A stretch of 36,248 bases of DNA from positions 1 through 36,248 of the IMG/VR virus record IMGVR_UViG_3300042544_003106, one strand, 5' to 3'. The notes under the pieces were generated by a model. That model was not told where the DNA came from. It searched no databases and saw only the letters and a program-made list of their open reading frames with translations. Made by a program: the position numbers and the translations under genes. Shown in pieces: positions 6,427 to 17,600 of the stretch (its first letter is position 1; each line of letters opens with the position of its first letter). Source of the DNA: a virus.

Positions 6427-8910
6427 ATGCCTGAAATCATCGAGCGCCGCATCTCCTTCAATGGCGGGGAACTTTCCCCGTGGACCGACCCACGGCTGGA
6501 CCTGGAGAAATACCGGAACTCCTGCCGCACCTTGGAGAACTTCCGGCCCAACGTCTACGGCGGCGCCTTTTCCCGCGCCGGCACCGTCTTCATCGCGGAG
6601 CAGGACCACCCCGAAGGCATCGGCCGCGTTGTCCCTTTCGAGTTCAGCGCCACCACCAATCTCATCCTCCTCTTCACCGACGAGCTGATTCGCGTCTGGA
6701 CCACCGGGGCCACCCCCGCCATGCCCGTCGTGGACGCCTCCTCCACCGTCGGCACCTGGGGCAGCCTCCAGCCCTACACCGCCGGCCAGTATGTCGAAAA
6801 GACCGGCACCAATGCCGGCATCTACTACTGCCTCGTCTCCCACGGCTCCGTCACCTTCGCCACCGACCTCGCGGACGGAAACTGGGAACTCGCCACCGAG
6901 TTCAAAATCGCCACCCCCTACGCCGCCGCGGACCTCGCCGCCCTCCAGTTCGAGCAGCTCAACGACCGCATCTTCATCTCCCACCCCTCCTACGCCCCGC
7001 GCGTCCTTTCCCGCCTGGCGAATAACAAGTGGTCCCTCGAACTCCTTGCCCTGGAATACCCGCCCCTCCGCGACGAGAACATCACAGCCTCCACCATCGG
7101 GGCTTCCGCGGTCACCGGCCTCTCGATCACCCTCACCGCGTCCACCTCCACCTTCGCCGCCGGCCACGTCGGCTCCCGCTGGCTCATCACCCACCGCCGC
7201 GACGAGCCCTCGGTCGAGTTAGGCATCAAGACCGCCGTCACCGTCGGCACCGCTTCCGACGCCCTCTTCGTCCTTGGCGAATGGTCCTGCTCCCTCGTCG
7301 CGGCCGAAGGCACCAGCAACTGGAACGTCACCGCTGTCATCCAGCGCAGCACCGACAAGAGCACCTGGGAAACCATCCGCACCATCGCCGGCTCCCGGCT
7401 CGACCAGTCCGGCCTCATCACCGGCACGGAGATCGATCCGTGCTGGCTCCGCATCCTCAAGACCGTGGAGGACGGCACCCCGCCGACCAATGGCTCCTGG
7501 AAGCTCGAGGCGATCGATCCCGACCACCACGGCATCGTCGAGATCATCGGCTTCACCTCCGCCACCTCCGTCTCCGCCCAGGTCATCTTCGAGCTGGGTG
7601 CCACCGCCGCCACCACCAAGTGGAACGAGGCCGCCTGGAGCGACTTCCGCGGCTGGCCCCGCTCCGTCTGCATCCATGAGACCCGCCTCTTCTTCGGCGG
7701 GAATTCCGCCCAGCCACAGACCATCTGGGGCAGCGTCATCGATGACTTCGGGAACTTCCGCACCGGCAGCGATGACGACCTCGGCCTTGCCTTCACCCTC
7801 GCCGGCCAGAAGGCAAACGCCGTGCAGTGGCTGGTTTCCCAGGAGGCCCTCATCATCGGCACCTCCGGCGCCGAAGGTCCCATGGGATCCCGGGAGTCCG
7901 ACAAGGCCCTCACCCCCACCAATGCCAAGGCCGGCCGCTTCACCCAGACCGGCTCCGCCCACATCCGCGCCATCCCCGTCCAGGACGCCGTCATCTTCGT
8001 CCAGCGCTCCGGCCGCAAGGCCTGGGAGTTCGCCTTCGCTTTCGAGTCAGACGGCTACAAGGCCAACGACCTCACCCTCCTCGCCGAGCACGTCACCGAT
8101 GGCGGCATCACCGGCATCTCCCTCCAGCGGAATCCCGAGAGCGTCCTCTGGGCCGTCACTGGCGATGGCACCCTCCTCGGCCTCTCCTACGACCGCGCCC
8201 AATCCGTCGCCGGCTGGTGCCGCTACGTCACCGATGGCTTCTTCGAGTCCGTCGCCGTCGTCGGCGGAGCAGGCGAGGAGGACGAGATCTGGGTCACCGT
8301 CCGCCGCACCGTCGATGGGGACACCGTCCGCTACCTCGAGCGCTTCCAGCCCGACCGCATGCGCCTGCTGAAGGATGGCGATGCCGAGCAGATCGTCAGC
8401 GCCGACGCCGCCGTCATCTACGACTCTACCCCCGCCACCACCATCACCGGCCTCGACCACCTCGAGGGGGAAGAGGTCACCGTCCTCGCCGATGGCGCAC
8501 CCGTCGGCCTCCACACCGTCACCGGCGGGGAGATCACCCTCGACACCGCCGCCAGCGTCGTCATCGCCGGCCTACCCTTCACCGCCACCCTCGAGCCCAC
8601 CTTCCTCGAAACCGGCGACCCCGGCAGCTTGTCGAAGGTCGCGTGGAAGCGCATCCACCGCGTCCACATGGAACTCTGGAAATCCCTCGGCGCCGAGGTC
8701 ACCGCCGACGCCGGGGCGAACTGGGAGCGCGTCCAGTTCGCCGCCCAGGGCGTTTCCATGGACGAGGCCCTCCCCCTCTTCACCGGCTACAAGGACGCCC
8801 ACGTCACCAGCCGCAGCGAGCGCCAGGCCTCCGTGAAGATCCGCCAGACCCAGCCCCTCCCTCTCAATATCCTCTCGCTCCACATCCGCCACGAGATGAA
8901 CACCATCTGA
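6427..8910 (+). CDS. Tail tubular protein B-like nozzle
   Basis: This protein of 827 residues is related to T7 gp12, the hexameric nozzle at the tip of the short tail. The N-terminus is diagnostic of the group: ISFNGGELSPWTDPRLDLEK, then a CRTLENFRPNVYGG segment, then strands ending in ILLFTDELIRVW. The central half is beta-rich with many Thr/Ser/Gly repeats, and a GNSAQPQTIWGS segment is common in these proteins. It is longer than T7 gp12 but within the usual range for BPP-1-like nozzles. Codon use is uniform with its neighbours. Confidence 0.88.
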   Translation: MPEIIERRISFNGGELSPWTDPRLDLEKYRNSCRTLENFRPNVYGGAFSRAGTVFIAEQDHPEGIGRVVPFEFSATTNLILLFTDELIRVWTTGATPAMPVVDASSTVGTWGSLQPYTAGQYVEKTGTNAGIYYCLVSHGSVTFATDLADGNWELATEFKIATPYAAADLAALQFEQLNDRIFISHPSYAPRVLSRLANNKWSLELLALEYPPLRDENITASTIGASAVTGLSITLTASTSTFAAGHVGSRWLITHRRDEPSVELGIKTAVTVGTASDALFVLGEWSCSLVAAEGTSNWNVTAVIQRSTDKSTWETIRTIAGSRLDQSGLITGTEIDPCWLRILKTVEDGTPPTNGSWKLEAIDPDHHGIVEIIGFTSATSVSAQVIFELGATAATTKWNEAAWSDFRGWPRSVCIHETRLFFGGNSAQPQTIWGSVIDDFGNFRTGSDDDLGLAFTLAGQKANAVQWLVSQEALIIGTSGAEGPMGSRESDKALTPTNAKAGRFTQTGSAHIRAIPVQDAVIFVQRSGRKAWEFAFAFESDGYKANDLTLLAEHVTDGGITGISLQRNPESVLWAVTGDGTLLGLSYDRAQSVAGWCRYVTDGFFESVAVVGGAGEEDEIWVTVRRTVDGDTVRYLERFQPDRMRLLKDGDAEQIVSADAAVIYDSTPATTITGLDHLEGEEVTVLADGAPVGLHTVTGGEITLDTAASVVIAGLPFTATLEPTFLETGDPGSLSKVAWKRIHRVHMELWKSLGAEVTADAGANWERVQFAAQGVSMDEALPLFTGYKDAHVTSRSERQASVKIRQTQPLPLNILSLHIRHEMNTI

Positions 8911-8915
8911 ACAGC

Positions 8916-9374
8916 ATGAGCACCGCCCTCACCGATCCCGTCACCATCGACGAGTTCGAGGCCTCGCTCCTCGGCCACCCGCCCATGGACAGCCAGGTCT
9001 TCAACCACTTCCCGCCCGGCCTCTACGTCCGGGAGTGCCACTTCGCGGCCGGCACCCTCGGCACCTCCGTCATCCACAACGTCACCCACCCCTTCTTCCT
9101 CGCCCGCGGCACCGTCGAGGTGATCTCCGAGAACGAAGGCCCCGTCACCTACCGCGCCCCCCACTTCGGCTTCACCCTCCCCGGCACCCGCCGCGTCCTC
9201 CGCGCCCTGGAAGACACCGTCTGGATCACCGTCCACGCCAACCCCGACGACGGCCAGGACGTCGAATCCATCGTCCGCCGCGTCACCGCGGACCATAAGA
9301 ATCCGTTCCTACCACCGGGCACCGAGCCCGCCTGGAAACTCAACAACTCCACCCCCTTCCCCTTACTGCCATGA
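8916..9374 (+). CDS. Cupin-like phage protein
   Basis: This protein of 152 residues shows the pattern of a small double-stranded beta-helix (cupin/RmlC-like) domain: GLYVRECHFAAGTLGTSVIH, HPFFLARGTVEVIS, then FTLPGTRRVLRALED and a VWITVH strand. Cupin-like proteins of this type occur beside the nozzle and internal virion genes in many podoviruses. The function is unknown; a structural rather than enzymatic role is likely, but His residues sit where a cupin would hold metal. The start is six bases after the nozzle stop, and its TGA overlaps the next ATG. Confidence 0.7.
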   Translation: MSTALTDPVTIDEFEASLLGHPPMDSQVFNHFPPGLYVRECHFAAGTLGTSVIHNVTHPFFLARGTVEVISENEGPVTYRAPHFGFTLPGTRRVLRALEDTVWITVHANPDDGQDVESIVRRVTADHKNPFLPPGTEPAWKLNNSTPFPLLP

Positions 9375-9868
9375 GCATGTGGGTCATTGGTATCTCCACC
9401 GTCGTTTCCCTCGCCGGCACCGCCGTCTCCGTCTACGCCCAGAATCAGGCCGCCGACGCCGCGGAGACCACCGCCATGCTCAATGCCAACGAGCAGAAGA
9501 AGCAGGCCAACCGCGAGGCGGAAGTCGCCGCCGAGAACGCCCGCCGCGCGGAGCGCGAAAAGACCCGCTACCTCGCCAGCCAGCGCGCCCAGCTCGCCGC
9601 CTCCGGCCTCGCCATGGAGGGCACCCCCATCGCCGTCCTCGGCGATACCGCGCAGGCCCTCGAGCTTCAGATCCTCGACATGGGCAGCGAGGCCGCCAAC
9701 CGCATGCGCGCCCTCCGCCAAGGTGCCGCCCTCTCCGTCTACGAGGGCCAAGCCACCGCATCTTCCCTCCGCACCCAATCCATCGCCACCGGGCTTTCAG
9801 GCACCAGCTCCGCCATCATGAGCGGAGCCAAGGCCGGCGGGTTTCTAGCACCATCCTCCGAAAAGTAA
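9371..9868 (+). CDS. Putative internal virion protein (T7 gp14-like)
   Basis: This protein of 165 residues has an N-terminal hydrophobic segment (WVIGISTVVSLAGTAVSVYA) and then a long Ala/Glu/Arg-rich helix with coiled-coil character. This is the design of the small ejection protein that forms the outer-membrane part of the T7-type DNA channel. GLAMEGTPIAVLGDTA and the helix after it are typical of these proteins. It opens a block of three virion-ejection type genes (this one, 9873 and 11611), which matches the gp14-gp15-gp16 order of T7. Confidence 0.72.
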   Translation: MSMWVIGISTVVSLAGTAVSVYAQNQAADAAETTAMLNANEQKKQANREAEVAAENARRAEREKTRYLASQRAQLAASGLAMEGTPIAVLGDTAQALELQILDMGSEAANRMRALRQGAALSVYEGQATASSLRTQSIATGLSGTSSAIMSGAKAGGFLAPSSEK

Positions 9869-9872
9869 GACC

Positions 9873-11570
9873 ATGGATCCCGTACCCCGCATGAAGTTCA
9901 TCGATGCCGGCCCCATGGCCCCGCTCGGCAGCGCCCAGCCCGCCATCTCCCAGGCGAATGCCGCGGCCCGCCTTGGCCAGGCCATCTCCAGCATCGGCGA
10001 CAGGGGCTTCCAGATCGCCGAAAAGGTCCGGCGCACCACGGAGGCCGGCAAGATGTCCGCCTTCATGGCCAACCTCGACGAGGAAGCCAACCGCTTCTCC
10101 CTCGACCTCACCAAGCGCCCGGATCCCGAAGGCTGGGTCGATGACTGGGCTGCCCGTCAGGAAGACTTCAAGCGCCAGGCCTCCGACCTCGGCCTCTCCC
10201 GCGAAGCCCAGGCCGCCCTCGACATCGAACTCAACGACTGGAACTCCCAGCGCGGCATCCGCTTCGAGACCCAGGCCTTCACCCGCATGACCATGGAGGG
10301 AAAGGCCCGCATCTCCAACTCCATCCAATACCACGCCAGCCGGGGCGATGCCGATGGCGTCCGCCGCGAATCCTCCCGCATGCGCGAGGCCGGCTTCGAG
10401 GAATCCGAGATCGAGCAGGTCGAGCGCGAGGCCGATCGCATCGCCGCCGTCGCCGATGTCCAGCGCCAAGTCGCCGCGGATCCCGTCGGCATGCTGCCAA
10501 AGCTCCGCGACCCGGAATTCGTCAAGAACACCCCCGGCATCACCCTCGCCGATGCCGACCGCCTCGAGCAGCAGGCCCGCACCCTCCACCGCACCCAGAC
10601 CTACGACATCATCGAGCAGGCGAACAACGCCATGGCCGACGGCTCCATCTCCTCCCCGGAGCAGATCGACCAACGCTTCAAGGGCAAGGCCAGCCCCGCC
10701 CTCCTCGAGCGCATGAAGGCCGACCTGTCCGAGCGCAAGACCGCCGAAGAAACCGCCCGCCGCTCCACCCCGGAGTATGTCAACGAGGTCACCGGCTACG
10801 TCACCGCCCAGCTCGATTCCTACAATGCCGAGATGGACGACTTCGACGAAGTCTTCTACTCCCTCGACCGCTCCATCCGCACCCTTCCGGATGGCATCGA
10901 GAAAGCCCGCCTCACCGATCGCCTCGCCCGCGCCCGCAAGGGCCAGCTCGAAGAATGGACCGAGGCCGCCGACGAGACCCGCGCCAAGCTCCGCGACGCC
11001 TACAAAGGCGGAGCCTTCGGCGAAGGCACCTCCCGCAAGTCCGCCGCCGAAATCATGACCGCCGGCCTCCTCCAGGACCGCATCAAGCTCCAGGCCCGCG
11101 GCTTCTCCGCCGACCAGGCCGAGGACATCGCCACCCAGAAGGATTCCTACAAGGCCCTCCTCAAGTTCCGCGAACTCGCCAAGGAGGTGGAAGGCTTCGA
11201 CTACACCGAAGGCTTCGACAAGGACGCCTTCGACCTCCTCGCCGCGGGCAAGGCCGGCTTCATCGAATACCCCGACCCCGCCGGCATCGCCAAGGCCAAT
11301 GCCGCCTACGGCAAGGCCGTGAGCGAATTCGAGAAATGGCACAAGGTCCACCCCAAGGCCACCGAGGAACAGCGCGAGACCAAGTTCCGCCAGCTCCTCA
11401 GCCCCGAAGGCCTCAAGAAGTTCCAGTCCGCCATCCTCCCCCCCGCCGACTTCATCGACGTCCCGGAACCAAACTCCGCCGGCAAGTATGGCATGGACGG
11501 CAACGCCGGTCTCCCCGCCTGGGGCGATGGCTCCGGCGGCGACCTCCTCCCACCTCCTCCCGAACAATAA
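9873..11570 (+). CDS. Putative internal virion protein (T7 gp15-like)
   Basis: This protein of 565 residues is almost entirely helical and highly charged, with no signal peptide or membrane segment. Size, composition and place between a small hydrophobic ejection protein and a giant protein fit the middle ejection protein of short-tailed phages, which builds the periplasmic part of the DNA conduit. Segments such as ERLTRxxDPExWxxDW-type (here TKRPDPEGWVDDWAARQ) and an Ala/Asp-rich repeat region are common in such proteins. The C-terminus is Gly/Pro-rich. The assignment rests on context and composition rather than an active-site motif. Confidence 0.7.
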   Translation: MDPVPRMKFIDAGPMAPLGSAQPAISQANAAARLGQAISSIGDRGFQIAEKVRRTTEAGKMSAFMANLDEEANRFSLDLTKRPDPEGWVDDWAARQEDFKRQASDLGLSREAQAALDIELNDWNSQRGIRFETQAFTRMTMEGKARISNSIQYHASRGDADGVRRESSRMREAGFEESEIEQVEREADRIAAVADVQRQVAADPVGMLPKLRDPEFVKNTPGITLADADRLEQQARTLHRTQTYDIIEQANNAMADGSISSPEQIDQRFKGKASPALLERMKADLSERKTAEETARRSTPEYVNEVTGYVTAQLDSYNAEMDDFDEVFYSLDRSIRTLPDGIEKARLTDRLARARKGQLEEWTEAADETRAKLRDAYKGGAFGEGTSRKSAAEIMTAGLLQDRIKLQARGFSADQAEDIATQKDSYKALLKFRELAKEVEGFDYTEGFDKDAFDLLAAGKAGFIEYPDPAGIAKANAAYGKAVSEFEKWHKVHPKATEEQRETKFRQLLSPEGLKKFQSAILPPADFIDVPEPNSAGKYGMDGNAGLPAWGDGSGGDLLPPPPEQ

Positions 11571-11610
11571 CCGTTTTTCCCTGCTCACTGCTCACTGATC
11601 ACTCGGCACT

Positions 11611-14600
11611 ATGTATTCCCTCACCTCCGGCATCCCGCAGTCCGCCGCCAATCCCCTCATCGGCCTCCTCACCGGCGACGACGAGCGCCAGGCCAAGGAA
11701 AACGCCTGGCGTCTCAAGGCCACCGATGCCCTCGACCAGGCCGTCCTCGACTACGATGGCTTCATCAAGGGCAAGCCCGCCCCGCCCCTCGACTTCGCCG
11801 CGGACCCCGAGACCGCCCGCAAGCAGGGCATCGTCGCCAGCTACCTCCAGATCCAAGCCGGCGGCCGTCCCATCTCCACCGATCCCGTCCAGCTCTCCAT
11901 CCTCCGCGACCGCGTCGCCGACCAGCAGTTCTCCGGCCGCGGCAAGGGCGATGACCTCGCCTTCTACGGGGAGATCGAGAAGGAGACCATCGCCCGCAAG
12001 CAGACCCTCGACCTCGCCCATGAGATGCAGTCCGCCGCCACCACCGGCGCGCTTCTCCGCGAGACCTCAGATGCCGGCTTGGATTCCAAGTCTTTCCAAC
12101 TCTGGCGGGAAGAAGCCAAGACCAAGCCCGGCTACCAGCCCGGCATGGACTACGCCTACATGGAGGCCTGGCGCGACACCCAGAAGGCCCTCCGCCAGAA
12201 CGTCGAGCCCTACCTTGGCCCGCTCAAGCAAGTCTGGAACTCCATGCAGTCCGGCGGGGCCAACTGGTACGATGCCTGGGAACAAGTCCCCGCGGAAAAC
12301 CGCGAGCAGTTCATGGCCTCCCTCGCCATTCTGGCCCGCGCCCTCCCCGCCGACAAGCAACCCGCTTTCTGGAGCAACCTCACCACCCAAGCCCAGCGCG
12401 ACATCCAAGGCCAAGCCATCAACGTGATGGAAGGCTTGAGCACCGCCCTCGATGAAGGCGGAATGTTCAACTACCCACTCAATGACCCAGCCGAGACGCC
12501 GGAGCAAACAATCGCCAGAGAAGCCTCCACCGCGGAAAACCGCTCCCGCAAAAACTTCATCGCCGACGTCGAGCGAATCCGCAACGAGACCTACGACCCC
12601 GTCAAGGTCCTCAACCCCGACTCCGCCATCCTCCGCACCCTGGAGCGCGGAGCCTACGCCGTCCCCGGCGTTGTTGCCACCAGTGCCGTCGCCCTTGTCC
12701 CCTTCGCCGGCCCCGCCGCCACCTACTACCACATGGAGGAAAGCGCCTATCGCGACATGCGCCGGACCCTCATGGATGGCGGCATGTCAGATGCAGATGC
12801 CTCTGACACCGCCGAAGGCCTCGCCCCCATCATCGCCATCCCCCAGGCCCTCCTTGAGCGCATCGGAGCCGGAGCCCTGATCGGCAAGGTCCCCGGCCTC
12901 GAAAAGGTGCTCGCCGCCACCACCAACCGCATCACCTCCACCGCCGGCCGCTACGCCGCCCGCACCGCAGCCATTGCCGGCTTCGAGACCGCCATCGAGA
13001 ACACCCAGGACCTCATCCCCGCCCTCTTGCAGGATGCCGCCAGCGCCCTCGAGAAGGACATCCCCGGCGTCGTCTGGAAGAACGGCAAGGACGGCTTCTT
13101 CGACGGCTACTGGGAAAAGACCGCCACCACCGCCGTCGCCATCCTTCCCCTCGCCCTCATCGGCGGCGCCGGCGGCATCTCCGCCGAAGGCCGCGCCCGT
13201 GCCTTTGCCGAAGCTCCTGACCTCCACCTCCGCGTCCTCGGCATCTCTCCGGATGGCGTCGCCCGCATCCGCGAAGCCCAGTCCCAAGGCCGCTTCCAAG
13301 CCGAGCAGGCCATCGAGGCCGAACTCGCCACCCGCGATCCCCGCAGCGAGGACGCCATGGACGCTACCCAGGAACTCGCCGAGACCCTTCAAGCGGAAAA
13401 GCAAGCCGCCGCCGCCGCTTCCGACAACGGCATCATGCCCCGCGCCGTCCGCGGCACCGATGGCACCTGGACCCTCTACGACACCGCCACCGGCCGCGAG
13501 ATCGGCCAGGCCCCCGACTGGCAGCGCGCCGCCCAGCTCGCCACCACCCACGCCAATTTCTCCGCCGACCAGGACGCCGACCGCATCGCCCTCGTCTTCT
13601 CCACCTACCAAGCCGCCGAAGTCTCCGGCCAATGGGGCACCGACACCAACCGCCCCACCGAGATCAACCTCGACCTCGGCCGCCAGCTCACCGCCCAGCA
13701 AGCCGCCACCGAGTCCTCCAGCGCCCGCGAGCGCGTCGCCGCCCAGGAGCGCCTCATGGGAGGCGATGGCAGCGTCACCAACGTCGTCCTCGGCCAATCC
13801 CGCACCGAACTCGCCCAAGGCCAGCTCCGCACCGTCAACCGCATCCTCGAAGGCGGCAGCGTCCTCGACGTCTTCCACGAAGAAACCCACGGCTTCCGCC
13901 GCCAGGCCCACGCCCGCGGCATCCTCACCCGCGAGGACGACATCGCCTTCGTCACTGCCGTCAATACCGTCCTCCAAGGTCAGACCACCCGCGAAGGCCA
14001 GTCCCTCCAGCTCCTCCCCGACAACTTCGACACTCTTTCCGAGTCCGACCAGGAGACCGCCCTCGACGAAGCCATCTCCGCCATCGCCGAGGCCGAAGTC
14101 ATCCGCACCCGCAAGCCGGCGCAAGCCGGCCAAGAGGGGCGCGGGCGGCTCGCCCGCAGCCTCCCCGCCGGCCTCGTCAGCAACAACCTCTCCGCCCTCG
14201 CCCGCCTCCTCGGCGACCGCACCCTCGGCAAGTTCCGCAGCTTCATCAATGCCATCCGCGAATACTTCGGCCTCGCCATCGATCGCGCCGCCCAGATCCA
14301 GCGCGGCCTCGCCGACGGCACCCTGGACCAAGCCACCTACGAGGGATATTTGACCAAGCTCCTCGGCGTGGACGAGCAGATCGACTACGACCAGATGGCC
14401 CGCGATGCCGAGTCCGCTATCCTCGACGGGGCCGAACTCGCCCCGGCCATGGCCGGCGATCCGTTCAGCCTCGGCCGGCGCACCACCGTCACCCCGAACG
14501 CTTCCACCCGTGCCTTCCCCGGCGCGGAAGGTTCGCCCTCCGTCATCGGCCCGGCATCCTTCTCCATCCGCGCCCACCACGGCACCCCGCACAAGGTGGA

Positions 14601-17600
14601 CCGCTTCTCCACCGGGAAGATCGGCACCGGCGAAGGTGCCCAGGCCTACGGCTGGGGGCTGTATTTTGCGGAAGCGGAAGAAGTCGCCAAGGAATACCAA
14701 GGGATGCACGCCGATCCTCTTGAGAAGTCCGGCTATTACGACCGCAACATCGCCGCCCTCGACAATCACCTCCAGCGAGTTCCAACCGATGAATACGCCA
14801 AGGCGCAGCGGGACAACATGGCAGAGCAAAAACGCCAAGCCCAGCTTCGCTCCGGCAACCTCTACACCGTCACCCTCAAGCTCGAAGACGACCAGCTCCT
14901 CGACTGGGACAAGCCCTTGAGCGAGCAGCCGGAGGCCGTGCGGTCGGCACTGGCAAATTATCGTCCAAGCAGCATTCCAGAAGGCCGGACACTGGAAAGC
15001 ATGGACGGCAAATTTCTCTATCGGATGGCCCTTGGAGATTTGGCAGATTCAAGTGGACCTGATGCAGCAGCAAAAGCTGCTTCAGCATTGTTTGCATCCC
15101 GCGGCATCCGCGGCATCCGCTTCCTCGATGGCAACAGCCGCGGCAAAGCTGCCGCCAGCATTTTCCAACAAGAGGGCCGCTGGAACGTCATTTACAATGA
15201 CCCTGCCAACGGACTGGCAATCCGCACAGACACGTTTGACACTGAAGCGGAGGCCAAGGCATTGGTCGAAGCCCTGCCAGGCTCCTACAACTACGTCATC
15301 TTCGACGACGCCGACATCGAGATCCTCGAAGAGAACGGCCAACCGGTTACACTGACCAACCGATCCACCGACTCACCGGCATTCTCCCTCGGCTCCCGCC
15401 CCGGCCTCCCTCAAACCGCGGCCAACATCATCGCGCTTGCCAAGGAATTGGATCCGGAAGGATTCAAGACCGCCGCCGCCGATGCCGCTGCCTACGTCAA
15501 ACGCCGCGAGGCGGAAGGCATCCCGCTCGGGCCTGTTCTGGCCGGCGACCAGATCACGCTGGCCGCGCAGGGCGTGCTCGTCAAATTCGCCGACAAAGAC
15601 CCCCGTGCCATGGCCATGCTCGCCGGCTACGGCGCGGACCAGTTCTCCTTCTCCATCGCCCCCAGCCGGCTCCGCATCAAACCTCCGAAGGGCGTCACGG
15701 CCATCCGCACCGATAGCCTGCCGGTGTGGGACATCGAGCAGGACAAGGCGACCAGCCTGCCCAAAGTGCTGAACACCCCGGCCGCCCGCGCCAAGTTCTT
15801 CGCGCGGCTGGACGAGGCTCTCGAGTATCTGCGGGCAGACCCCGCGCGGATCACCACCGGCCCCGGCTGGGTCAAGTTCCTGCGGATGGCCGGCATCTAC
15901 GGCAAGGTCCCCATGCCTCCCAGCGGCCTGACGGAAATCATCAACGATCCGGCGGCCTACGTCGCCAAGCTCAACGGCGAGTATCACGGCGAGCGCACCA
16001 TCGACTCGACGCAGGAAAGCGCCCGGCAAGGCCTGGACGGAACCCGGGAAATGCGGGAGATCATCGGCGAAGGCCAGGCGCCAGCACCTTGGGCGGTCGC
16101 CCTGCATCACCTGTGGGGCGTCCTTTCGCGGATGTTGCCACCCCTCCAGCAGGAAGGCATGTGGTTGCGCTTGATCGCCCACCGGCCCGTGCTCGATGCC
16201 ATCCAGTCGTCGATTGACGGCACATTCGACATGGGTCTTGCCGATTGGGAGCAAGTCGTCAGCGCCGCGCGGGAGGAATCAGCACAAGACGCCGGCCAGG
16301 TCGGGAACAGCGCCACGGCCAACGCCAATTCGTTCTTCCTCATGCTCCGCAACCTCAACGGTCGCTGGCAGGACGCCGCGGATGTCTACGCGGCCCCGAC
16401 CTCCCGCGAGATGGGCCGGCGGTTCTGGGCGCTCGATGCTGGTGCCCTCGGCATCAAGAACAAGGTGCAGCGGTTCATCGGCCTTACCTTCGGCGTGCCC
16501 GGTGTCATCATGGACCGCTGGAAATTCGTGGAGTTCTGGCTGCCCACTGCCATGGAAGGCACCGGCGCGGAAACCACCTCCGACTTCTTCCGCTACGGCC
16601 AGAACACCCCTTCGGATCCCACCGGCATCTATGGCGTCTACGGTCAGGTGGATTCGGACAACCCGGCCTTGTCCCTGGCGATGTATGAGGCCTTCGAGGT
16701 GGTCCTCCAGGAAGCCATCAACAAGTCACCCGAACTCCAGTCCCACCTGGGCGACCACGCCAACCCGGGTGGCATGCACTGGCACGGCTGGAATGCGATC
16801 AAGAACGAAGCTGTCGGGCACAGTTCCCTCGACCTGACAAAGGATCTTCAACGCGCCTTTGGCGTTGCCATCACGGCCGAAGACGTCCACAATACCCTTC
16901 GCAATGGAAGCTACTTCACCGAAGGGGCCGAGACCCAGCAGTCCAACCTCAAAGTCACCCTCGAGCGCGGAAAAATTCGTCTCGAAAGGACCGGCATGGC
17001 CGGCGGACTTCAGCCAGGACCTGCCGGAATTCTCGGACAAGGAGCTGGCCGAAGCGCTGGCCGAAGCGGACAGCAAGCCGCGGAAGTAGCCCCCGCCTTC
17101 TCCCTCGGCTCCCGCCGCCTCGGCGTCCTCACCCAGGATTCCATCCGCCGCATCCAGAACCCACTCCGCCGCGCGCAGGCCATGGAGCGCGTCTCCCGCA
17201 AGCTCGAGGAACTCCGCCTCGAGGCCGAGCGCCTCGAACTCCTCTCCGGCACCAAGCGCCTCAAGCGCAGCCTCGCCCGCGAAGCCGCCATCCGCCAGGC
17301 CCTCCGCCGGGAGGAACTCGAAAACGAAGCCTGGGCACGCCACGCCGCCATCCTCTCCGATGACGACCTGACCAAGCTCCGCGGCCAGCCCCTCCACTCC
17401 TTCTTCGGCGATCCCTCCAGCCCCCTCCGCGGCCGGCTCATGAGCAAGACCGCCGCCGTCAAGAAGCACCCCGACCTCTTCACCCTCCACAATCCCGGCG
17501 ACTACGATGGCTCCGAGTCCGTCTCCCGCACCGTCTTCGGCGGAGACCTCGCCCCCGACCAAGCCGCGCAGGAAGCATTCGACGCCGGCCTCCTCCGCGA

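Noticed and set aside
11571-11610. CTCACTG repeats before the giant gene as an operator
   Set aside because: There are three short imperfect copies in 25 bases. No symmetry or promoter feature supports a regulatory role, so they may be simple repeats.
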